13,139 bases of DNA from Deltaproteobacteria bacterium (lineage in GTDB: Bacteria > Desulfobacterota > Deferrimicrobia > Deferrimicrobiales > Deferrimicrobiaceae): NCBI GenBank assembly GCA_025357175.1, contig JANXPS010000268.1, positions 1 through 13,139 on the forward strand. Direction: 5' to 3'. Position 1 is the stretch's first letter. Each line of letters begins with the position of its first letter. Below are positions 7,171 through 13,139 of this stretch, one piece after another. The notes beneath the pieces were generated by a model. That model did no database searches and had not been told where the DNA came from. It saw only the letters and a program-made list of their open reading frames with translations. A program made the translations under genes and the position numbers.

Positions 7171-8340
7171 TCAGTTTGTCCCTGACGCGCGCGGCGTGGG
7201 CAGCGCCAGCAGCATGGCCGCCGAGACGATCGCGATGGCCGCGGCGGTGCCGAACGCGGCGGAGGCTCCGCGCCAGGCGTAGAGCGCGCCGAAAAGGACG
7301 CTGGCGGGAAGCGCCGACACGCCCACCGCGAGGTGGAACCAGCCGAAGGCGGTTCCGCGCGACCGGGGCGGCACGAAGTCGGCCACGAGCGCCCGTTCGG
7401 CCCCTTCGGTCGCGGCCGAGTAAAGCGCGTAGACGAGGAAGAGGCCGATCATCCAGCCCGGGCCGGTCGCCACGCCCCAGGCGGCATAGGTCGCCGCGTA
7501 GACCACCCACCCCGCCACGATCATCTTCTTGCGGTCCCATCGGTCGGCCAGCGCGCCGGCGTGCGTCGACAGCGACGATTTGACGACGTGGAACGCCCCC
7601 CAGAGCAGCGGAACGTATTTCACCGGGATGCCCTCCTGGATCGCGCGAAGCACGAGAAACGCGTCGCTCGCGTTTCCCAGCGTGAACAACGCCACGATGG
7701 CGAGGTAGGCGCGGAACGGCTTCGGAAGAGAGCCGTCGAACAGCGTAGGGGCGGGGCCCGTGTGCACCGGCTCCGGGATTTCGCGGACGGCGGTGAGCAG
7801 CACGATGACGGCGATCGCGCCCGGTACGGCCGCCCAGAGGAACACCGTCCGAAGGGGCAAGCCGGCCCATGACAATAGCGCGAAGGCGGCGAGCGGCCCG
7901 GCGACCGCGCCCAGGTGGTCCATCGCCCTCTGGAGGCCGTAGGCGCGCCCCCGGTCCTGCGGTGCGACATATGCCGCCAACAACGCGTCGCGCGGAGAGG
8001 TTCGCACCCCTTTCCCGATCCGGTCGCCGAAGCGCACCGCGAGGACCTGTCCCCAGTTGCCAGCGAACGCCATCAGGGGCCGCATCAGCGCGGACAGGCC
8101 GTATCCTGCCAGGACCAGCGGTTTTTTCCTTTTGGTCCGGTCGGCCGCCATGCCCGAAACCAGTTTCAGGAGACTGGCCGTCGTCTCGGCCACGCCCTCG
8201 ATGAGACCCAGCACCGCCGGCCCGGCGCCCAGCGTCGTCGCCAGAAACGCGGGCAGGAGCGGGTAGATCATTTCGCTGGAAAAGTCCGTGAAGAAACTGA
8301 CCAGGCCCAGTGCGACAACGTTTCGGTGAAATCTGGACAT
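7171..8340 (-). CDS. Major facilitator superfamily transporter
   Basis: 389 residues with about twelve hydrophobic helices. It begins MSRFHRNVVALGLVSFFTDF and continues SSEMIYPLLPAFL, a start typical of a bacterial MFS group of unknown substrate. The helix 2-3 loop carries the MFS signature (GMAADRTKRKKP), and the second half repeats it as ALADRWDRKKM. The start has AAGGA on the minus strand (8354-8350), 9 bases upstream. It lies only 6 bases after the P-type ATPase stop, so the two are one transcript and the transporter may contribute to metal or drug export; this is context only. The stop converges with the TPR protein gene across 4 bases. The substrate cannot be predicted from sequence. 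Confidence 0.9.
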   Translation of the reverse strand: MSRFHRNVVALGLVSFFTDFSSEMIYPLLPAFLATTLGAGPAVLGLIEGVAETTASLLKLVSGMAADRTKRKKPLVLAGYGLSALMRPLMAFAGNWGQVLAVRFGDRIGKGVRTSPRDALLAAYVAPQDRGRAYGLQRAMDHLGAVAGPLAAFALLSWAGLPLRTVFLWAAVPGAIAVIVLLTAVREIPEPVHTGPAPTLFDGSLPKPFRAYLAIVALFTLGNASDAFLVLRAIQEGIPVKYVPLLWGAFHVVKSSLSTHAGALADRWDRKKMIVAGWVVYAATYAAWGVATGPGWMIGLFLVYALYSAATEGAERALVADFVPPRSRGTAFGWFHLAVGVSALPASVLFGALYAWRGASAAFGTAAAIAIVSAAMLLALPTPRASGTN

Positions 8341-8346
8341 GCGGTT

Positions 8347-10494
8347 CTATCCTTTCTTTCCGGATGCCGGTCGAAGCAGTCTCAGGCCGTTGAATATGAC
8401 GAGCAGCGTCGTGCCCATGTCGGCCAGGACGGCCATCCAGAGCGAGGCGTAGCCGACGGCGGCGGCTGCGAGAAAAGCGGCTTTTATGACGAGGGCCGAG
8501 GCCACGTTCTGCCGAACCACCTTGACCATCCGGCGCCCCAGCGCCATGGCGCCCGGCAAACGGTGCAGGTCGCCCGCCATCAGCACCACGTCGGCGGTGT
8601 CGATGGCCGCGGGCGAACCCGCGGAGCCCATCGCGATGCCGACCGAGGCGAGCGCCAGCGCGGGCGCGTCGTTTACGCCGTCGCCGACGAAGGCCACGAC
8701 TTCCCGTTCGTTCACCATCCGCCGCACCAGCGCCTGCTTGTCCTCCGGCAGCAGCCCGGCGTGGACCTCGTCGATCCCGACCGCGGCGGCGGTCGCGCGC
8801 GCCACGTCCCCGTGGTCGCCCGTCAGCATCGCGATGCGTGAAACGCCCATCCCGCGGAGGGCGGCCACGATTCCCTCCGCTTCGTCGCGGGGGACGTCTT
8901 CCATTTCGATGATTCCGCCTGTCCCGGCGTCGTCGCCGACGATCGAAATCGTCCGTTCCGGCGGGCAGCGGTCCTGAGACAGCGCCGCATCGAGCGCGGA
9001 GACCGCGCCGCCGACTCCCTCGAACAGGCGCCGGCTGCCTACGCGGATCGTTCGGCCGTCGACGCTCGCCGAAACGCCCAGTCCCTCGTGGAGCGCGAAA
9101 TCCTCCGCGTGCGCCGCGCCGATCGATCCCTCCATGCCGAGCCGCTGGGCTTCGTGTCGCATCGCCTCGGCCGCCGGGTGCGCCGAGCCCGTTTCGACGA
9201 TCGCCGCCAGGCGGACCGCCTCGCGGCCCGTCATACCGCCGAAAGGCCGCACCCGCACGACGCGCAGCCGGCCGCGCGTGAGCGTGCCGGTCTTGTCGAA
9301 CGCGATGGTGCGCACGCGCCCCAGCGTTTCAAGGGCGTTCGCGCCCTTGACGAGGACGCCGTCGCGCGTGGCCCGAGTCAGCGCGGATACGGCGGCGACC
9401 GGTGCCGCCAGCACGATGGCGCACGGGCAGGCGATGACCAGGACCACGAGCGCGCGATAGGCCCACTCGAGCGGCGCGCCGTAACCCAGCAGCGGCGGAA
9501 GAGCGGCGGTCAGCACCGCGACGGCCAGGACCGCCGGCGTGTATACGGCCGCGAATCGGTCCATCGTCGCCTGAATGGGGGCTTTCCCCGCGTGCGCCTC
9601 CTCGACGCGGCGCAGGATCCGGGCGTAGGTCGATTCGGAAAGCGGACGCACGGCTTCGGCGACCAGCATCCCACGACCGTTTACGGTGCCTGCGTGCAGC
9701 GGGCTGCCGGCCGTTTTGTCGACCGGCTGCGATTCTCCGGTCAGAACCGATTCGTCGACGTCGGAGGCGCCCTCGCGTACCCGGGCGTCGACCGGCACCC
9801 GCTCGCCCGCGCGGATCACCAGGAGGTCGCCCGGGTTGACGTGCTCGGCCGGAATAACCCTGTCGAGCCCTCCCGCGCGGACGACGGCCTGCTCCGGCGC
9901 GGATTCGAACAGCACCGCGGTGGCGCGCCGCGCCCGGTCGAGCGATTTCGCTTCCAGGAAGTTTGCCAGCGCGAACAGCGTGACGACGGCCGCATCCTCG
10001 ACCAGGTCGCCCATAAGGGCGGCGCCGCCGATCGATACGGTCATCAGCGCATTCATGCCCAGCGAGCGGTTCCGGATCTCCCGGAAGCCGCGGATGGCCA
10101 CCGGCAGTCCGCCGACGAGCACCGCCGGCAGGAACGTGTATTGGCCGGCCGATGGAAAAAGATGGAAAAGCCGGGCGGCGGCGGCGAGCGCAAGCAGTGC
10201 GAGCGCCGTTCCGAACGTGCGCAGCGGCCCGCCGGGCGCTTCGGGGATATCCGCCTTCCGGAAGGAGCCGTCCACCGCCTGCCCCGGCATTCCGATCACC
10301 GCGAGGGCCGCCAGGACCGCATCGACCTCTCCTTCGTGCCGGACCTCGACCTGCCGGGAGAACAGGTGGAACGTCAGGCCGGAAACCTCGGGCAACCGCG
10401 ACAGCGCCGTCCTGATTTCCCGTTCCTCGTCGGGGCAGTCCATCGCGGGGACATATATGCGGGTGATCGTCGGGGGAGTGGCCATCGTTACCAT
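8347..10494 (-). CDS. P1B-type heavy-metal ATPase, Zn/Cd/Pb type
   Basis: 715 residues. It exports divalent soft metals across the inner membrane using ATP. The HMA-like N-terminal domain has a single-Cys variant, MDCPDEE (18-24), instead of the two-Cys GMTCxxC. Then follow TGES (252-255, actuator), the transmembrane metal site CPC (356-358), the phosphorylation site DKTGT (Asp400), SAHP (437-440, nucleotide domain) and TGD (558-560), then the hinge GDGVNDAP (604-611). Lys671 and Asp692 (ADMGTTLLVIFNGLRLL) match the Lys and Asp of the last two helices that define the ZntA/CadA (P1B-2) group. I therefore favour Zn/Cd/Pb over Cu or Co. Met1 at 10494 and Met4 at 10485 are alternative starts; GGA sits 3 or 12 bases upstream respectively, so the choice is unsure. 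It is divergent from the outer-membrane genes, and the MFS gene follows in the same transcript. No MerR-type operator was seen. Confidence 0.93.
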   Translation of the reverse strand: MVTMATPPTITRIYVPAMDCPDEEREIRTALSRLPEVSGLTFHLFSRQVEVRHEGEVDAVLAALAVIGMPGQAVDGSFRKADIPEAPGGPLRTFGTALALLALAAAARLFHLFPSAGQYTFLPAVLVGGLPVAIRGFREIRNRSLGMNALMTVSIGGAALMGDLVEDAAVVTLFALANFLEAKSLDRARRATAVLFESAPEQAVVRAGGLDRVIPAEHVNPGDLLVIRAGERVPVDARVREGASDVDESVLTGESQPVDKTAGSPLHAGTVNGRGMLVAEAVRPLSESTYARILRRVEEAHAGKAPIQATMDRFAAVYTPAVLAVAVLTAALPPLLGYGAPLEWAYRALVVLVIACPCAIVLAAPVAAVSALTRATRDGVLVKGANALETLGRVRTIAFDKTGTLTRGRLRVVRVRPFGGMTGREAVRLAAIVETGSAHPAAEAMRHEAQRLGMEGSIGAAHAEDFALHEGLGVSASVDGRTIRVGSRRLFEGVGGAVSALDAALSQDRCPPERTISIVGDDAGTGGIIEMEDVPRDEAEGIVAALRGMGVSRIAMLTGDHGDVARATAAAVGIDEVHAGLLPEDKQALVRRMVNEREVVAFVGDGVNDAPALALASVGIAMGSAGSPAAIDTADVVLMAGDLHRLPGAMALGRRMVKVVRQNVASALVIKAAFLAAAAVGYASLWMAVLADMGTTLLVIFNGLRLLRPASGKKG

Positions 10495-10516
10495 TTTCCG
10501 TCCACAGGGTGGGTTT

Positions 10517-10522
10517 TACAAT
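10517..10522 (+). promoter_or_regulatory. Possible -10 for the outer-membrane protein operon
   Basis: TACAAT matches TATAAT at five of six positions and lies 65 bases upstream of the ATG at 10587. With a 17-base spacer the -35 position reads TTTTCC, a poor match, so this is only a candidate. If used, the transcript would carry the long-loop hairpin at 10537-10574 in its leader. Confidence 0.3.
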
Positions 10523-10536
10523 GTAGGATAAAGAAA

Positions 10537-10574
10537 TTTCGGGGCGTGCCGATAAGTAATAGAAAGCCCCGAAA
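10537..10574. repeat. Inverted repeat with long loop in the divergent intergenic region
   Basis: TTTCGGGGC (10537-10545) pairs perfectly with GCCCCGAAA (10566-10574) across a 20-base A/G-rich loop. On the plus strand it ends one base before the ribosome binding site GGGAGG (10576-10581) of the outer-membrane gene, so it could affect translation. On the minus strand it is followed by TTTCTTTAT, so it could act as a weak terminator or attenuator ahead of the metal ATPase. It does not match a riboswitch class I can recognise. Confidence 0.5.
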
Positions 10575-10586
10575 CGGGAGGAATGG

Positions 10587-11429
10587 ATGCGTCTCGCAAA
10601 TATCGGATTGCGTTTGGGAATGATCGCCCTGCTGATATCGTTCACTGCGGCATTGCCGTGCACTTCCAGGGCTGACGAAGAGCTCTATCGGGCTGTGGGG
10701 GACGACTCCCTGACCACCGAGTCCAGCCAGGCATGGGGACGGCTCGAATATTTCGACTGGCATGAATACGACGGCAGCGTCAGCAAGGCCAAGAACGCCG
10801 GCCCGCGCATTTCCGTCGGCGTGGCCCGCAGCTACAACCGGGACGATGTCACGTTCACGCCGCGCGTCGGAGCCATGGTCGGCTACACGAGCTACCAGGG
10901 CACGCTCTCCCCTCCCTACAACAACACGCCGATCGACACCTACTCCAAATCGTTCGGCTTCGACGTCGGTGCCGACGTGGGCGCGGTCTACCACCTGCCA
11001 AGCGAAGCCACCATCGAGCCTTTCGCGGGCCTGGGCTGGAACTGGTGGCGCACCGACACGGCCTCATGGGGCGGCCCTCGCGAGACATGGGACAGCGTCT
11101 ACGCCCGGGGCGGGGCTCGCGGATCGGCCATTCTCAAGGTCCGGGAGATCGAGTTCCGCGGCTACGGCGAGGTCGGACTCAAGCTGCCGCTCTCCACGGA
11201 AAACTCGATCAAGGTTGCCGATCACGGCAAGGGGACGCTCAAGCCGGAAGGCGACCTGTCGCCCTTCGCGGAGGCGGGCATCGTGAGAAACCGGTGGCGC
11301 CTGGGGCTTGCCTACGACAGCTGGCGCTTCCGAAATTCCGATCCGGCCCAGCTGTCCGACGGCACGCCGATCACCCAGCGCAAGTCGCACGCCGACATAT
11401 TCGCGTTCACCGCCGGCTACGCGTTCTAG
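10587..11429 (+). CDS. Outer-membrane beta-barrel protein, tandem paralogue 1
   Basis: 280 residues. The ATG at 10587 has GGGAGG at 10576-10581. A Sec signal peptide covers about residues 1-29 (hydrophobic LGMIALLISFTAAL, then a cleavage region before ADEEL). The mature protein has alternating hydrophobic/polar strands, many Gly/Tyr/Trp and a C-terminal Phe (FTAGYAF), the Bam-recognised outer-membrane end. There are no helical domains or enzyme motifs. Conserved blocks shared with the next gene are GRLEYF, YNRDDVTFTPR, GADVGAVYHL, ETWDSVYARGGARG, GYGEVGLKLPLST and YDSWRF. It is probably a porin-like or structural barrel of roughly ten strands. Substrate and role are unknown. It heads a + strand operon with its paralogue and the SBBP gene. 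Confidence 0.85.
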   Translation: MRLANIGLRLGMIALLISFTAALPCTSRADEELYRAVGDDSLTTESSQAWGRLEYFDWHEYDGSVSKAKNAGPRISVGVARSYNRDDVTFTPRVGAMVGYTSYQGTLSPPYNNTPIDTYSKSFGFDVGADVGAVYHLPSEATIEPFAGLGWNWWRTDTASWGGPRETWDSVYARGGARGSAILKVREIEFRGYGEVGLKLPLSTENSIKVADHGKGTLKPEGDLSPFAEAGIVRNRWRLGLAYDSWRFRNSDPAQLSDGTPITQRKSHADIFAFTAGYAF

Positions 11430-11445
11430 CCCGCGATTCGAAACC

Positions 11446-11450
11446 GGAGG
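11446..11450 (+). promoter_or_regulatory. Ribosome binding site deciding the start of the second barrel gene
   Basis: GGAGG is followed by AATGATG, giving ATGs at 11452 (spacing 1) and 11455 (spacing 4). The second is favoured because the same motif precedes the first barrel gene with spacing 5. Confidence 0.6.
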
Positions 11451-11454
11451 AATG

Positions 11455-12300
11455 ATGGGCACGTATCGTTCGTTCAAGCGAACCGCCCTTGTCCTGGCGC
11501 TGGCTCTCATGCTTCCGGCAGCGGGAGCCACCGTCGCGGCGGCCGATCAGGATCTTTACAGCGTGCTGGGCGACGAATCGCCGACCACGGTTTCGAACAC
11601 GGCCACGGGCCGGCTCGAGTATTTCACCTGGCGCGAGTTCGACGGCAACAGGCGGTTGCTCAAGGAGAGCGGTCCCCGGCTGAGGCTGGGCGCCTCCCGC
11701 GCCTACAACAGGGAAGACATCACCTTCACGCCTCGAATCGACGGGATGTTCGGCTACGTCGACTACGACGGGCAGACGCAGATCGGAACCCCTGTCGAGA
11801 CCAAGGTCCGCTACGTCGGTTTCGGAATCGGCGCCGACGTGGGGGCGATCTATCATCTCAAGGGCGAGTCGCTGCTTGAGCCCTACCTGGGCCTCGGGTG
11901 GGATTATTGGCGCCGCGATCTCCGCTCGACGAATCAGGGCACCGGCTACCTCGAAACGTGGGACAGCCTCTATGCCCGGGGAGGCGCTCGCGGCGAGACC
12001 GACCTCAAGGTCGGAAACAGCGCCTTCAAGGGCTACGGCGAACTGGGCCTCAAGCTCCCGATGTCGACCTACAACGTGGCCAAGGTCCCGGGCTCCGGCA
12101 AGGCCAAGATCAGTCCCAAGGGCAACTTGTCGCTATACGGCAGCGTCGGCGTGCTTCGCGACCGGTGGCGCTACAGCCTGTCCTACGACAGCTGGCGCTT
12201 CCAGGAGTCCGATGTGACGCCGGTCGGGGGAGGGTTCGGTGTATCTCAGCCCAAGTCGCGCGCCGACATCTTCGGGCTCGAAGTCGCATACGGATTCTGA
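11455..12300 (+). CDS. Outer-membrane beta-barrel protein, tandem paralogue 2
   Basis: 281 residues from the ATG at 11455; the ATG at 11452 would add one Met. It starts 25 bases after the first barrel gene. A signal peptide covers about residues 1-30 (TALVLALALMLPAAGATVAAA before DQDLY). The protein ends LEVAYGF, with the terminal Phe expected for outer-membrane barrels. By eye, roughly half of the mature residues are identical to the upstream protein, with colinear blocks GRLEYFTW, YNREDITFTPR, GADVGAIYHL, ETWDSLYARGGARG, GYGELGLKLPMST and YDSWRF. The divergence is mainly in loops (for example residues between GYVDYDG and VRYVGFG). No known family name comes to mind. The pair may be subunits of one complex or divergent copies. 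Function is unknown, and the outer-membrane location is a confident inference. Confidence 0.85.
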   Translation: MGTYRSFKRTALVLALALMLPAAGATVAAADQDLYSVLGDESPTTVSNTATGRLEYFTWREFDGNRRLLKESGPRLRLGASRAYNREDITFTPRIDGMFGYVDYDGQTQIGTPVETKVRYVGFGIGADVGAIYHLKGESLLEPYLGLGWDYWRRDLRSTNQGTGYLETWDSLYARGGARGETDLKVGNSAFKGYGELGLKLPMSTYNVAKVPGSGKAKISPKGNLSLYGSVGVLRDRWRYSLSYDSWRFQESDVTPVGGGFGVSQPKSRADIFGLEVAYGF

Positions 12301-12316
12301 CCGGCCCGAGGGGATG

Positions 12317-13139
12317 ATGACTAAGCGTTTGCATGATGGGGTCTGTCGGCCGGCACGGGCGGCGGGACCGACAATGGCACCGGCATTTCCGCACCCTTGA
12401 CCACGGGAACCAAGCTCCTGAGCACGCCGCGCGACGAATTCGCGACCTCGGTCGCAACCGACCCTGCCGGAAACGTGTTCGTCGCAGGGCACACCTTCGG
12501 CGGGCTCGACAACGTGACCAACGGCGTCAAGACCGGAAATTTCGTCAACGCCGACATCATATCGCCCGGCTACTCGAGCGATGCGTTCCTCGTGAAGTAC
12601 ACCCCCGCCGGGACGGTTGCCTGGACGCGCCAGTTCGGCTCGAACCGGTTCGATTACGCCACCGGGGTGGCGGTCGACCCGACCGGCAACGCGGTCGTCG
12701 TCGGATACACCAACGGGTCGTTCGCAGGCGAGGTGAACCCGGGCGGGAAGGCCTTGTTCGTCGCCAGGTATGACGCTTCCGGGAATCTCCTCTGGACCCG
12801 GATCTACGGCAGCGGGGGCGCGGCCGAGTCGACCGAGGCGACCGGCGTCGCGGTCGATTCCGACAACAACATCTATGTGGTGGGCAGGAGCAACGGCATC
12901 CTGCCGGGGGTGGTTTCCACCCATATCGGGCAGGCAAGTCCCCCCGGTTGGGACACCAACGGAAATTTCCACGCCTTCGTCGTCAAATTCGACGGCTCCG
13001 GGACGCGTCAGTGGACCAGCCTGTTCGGGGGGCAGTTCAATGATTCGGCGCTGGGCGTCGCGGTCGACCAGGAACTTGGCTTTCCCTTTGTGACCGGCTT
13101 CGTGCAGCAGGACGTGAACTACTATCTCGACAATTCGAC
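12317..13139 (+). CDS. SBBP-repeat (beta-propeller-like) protein, 5' end disrupted, 3' end beyond window
   Basis: The frame starting with codon 12337 is open to the right edge and encodes at least four SBBP-type repeats of about 60-70 residues. Their cores are DEFATSVATDPAGNVFVAG (from 12433), DYATGVAVDPTGNAVVVGYT (12652), TEATGVAVDSDNNIYVVG (12832) and DSALGVAVDQELG (13042). Each is followed by a strand pair like AFLVKYTPAGTVAWTRQFG. Such repeats occur in secreted or surface proteins of many environmental bacteria. The expected start, ATG at 12314 or 12317 after GAGGGG, is in another frame that stops at 12398-12400; the repeat frame has stops at 12322 and 12334. One extra G in the G-run 12338-12341 would join them, but the joined N-terminus would still lack a hydrophobic signal. 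A TTG at 12397 overlapping that stop is an alternative start. A pseudogene, a sequencing error or an unusual start are all possible. The gene sits 13-16 bases after the second barrel gene. Confidence 0.7.

Noticed and set aside
12333..12773. Plus-strand open frame of 146 codons (and another at 12770-13093) over the SBBP gene
   Set aside because: Arg-rich or Pro/Ser-rich translations without repeats. The frame starting at 12337 gives clear, periodic SBBP repeats and is the coding frame.
1..13139. Search for CRISPR arrays, tRNA/rRNA genes, insertion sequences, integrases, toxin-antitoxin pairs or a defence island
   Set aside because: By eye I found no regularly spaced direct repeats, no cloverleaf sequences and no transposase or recombinase proteins among the open frames. 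This does not replace an Infernal/tRNAscan run.

Overview
The window is about 13.1 kb of GC-rich, densely coding bacterial DNA. Gene content points to a Gram-negative anaerobe or facultative anaerobe. There are lipoproteins with lipoboxes, two outer-membrane barrel proteins ending in Phe, a DUF1858 protein, a membrane-TPR protein of the TMTC/DUF1736 type and an SBBP-repeat protein. This mix is common in Desulfuromonadota/Geobacter-like Deltaproteobacteria, but also occurs in other GC-rich phyla, so the placement is an inference. I see no rRNA, tRNA, CRISPR array, transposase or phage gene.

Layout, left to right. (1) + strand 3-2201: the 3' part of a lipoprotein gene, a second lipoprotein gene paralogous to the first and joined to it by a TGATG overlap, then an SPFH/prohibitin-family membrane protein. 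The run ends in a strong intrinsic terminator (2223-2259). (2) - strand 2258-3334: a four-helix membrane protein resembling the start of heme-copper oxidase subunit I, fused to two DUF1858 domains. Upstream are a consensus -10 and a perfect 20-bp FNR/CRP-type palindrome, spaced as in an activator-dependent promoter. (3) + strand 3464-7166: a tight three-gene run of beta-carbonic anhydrase, class II fumarase (4-base overlap) and a polytopic membrane protein with C-terminal TPRs (2-base gap). (4) - strand 10494-7171: a Zn/Cd/Pb-type P1B ATPase followed by an MFS transporter 6 bases later, convergent with block 3 with only 4 bases between stop codons. (5) + strand 10587 to the right edge: two tandem paralogous outer-membrane proteins, then an SBBP-repeat protein that runs off the window and whose 5' end looks frameshifted.

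The most interesting points are the heme-copper-like/DUF1858 fusion with its promoter architecture, two independent tandem duplications of envelope protein genes, a long-loop hairpin between the divergent ATPase and outer-membrane genes, and the disrupted start of the SBBP gene. No clearly new multi-gene system is evident; most of the window is ordinary chromosome with a few poorly characterised envelope genes.
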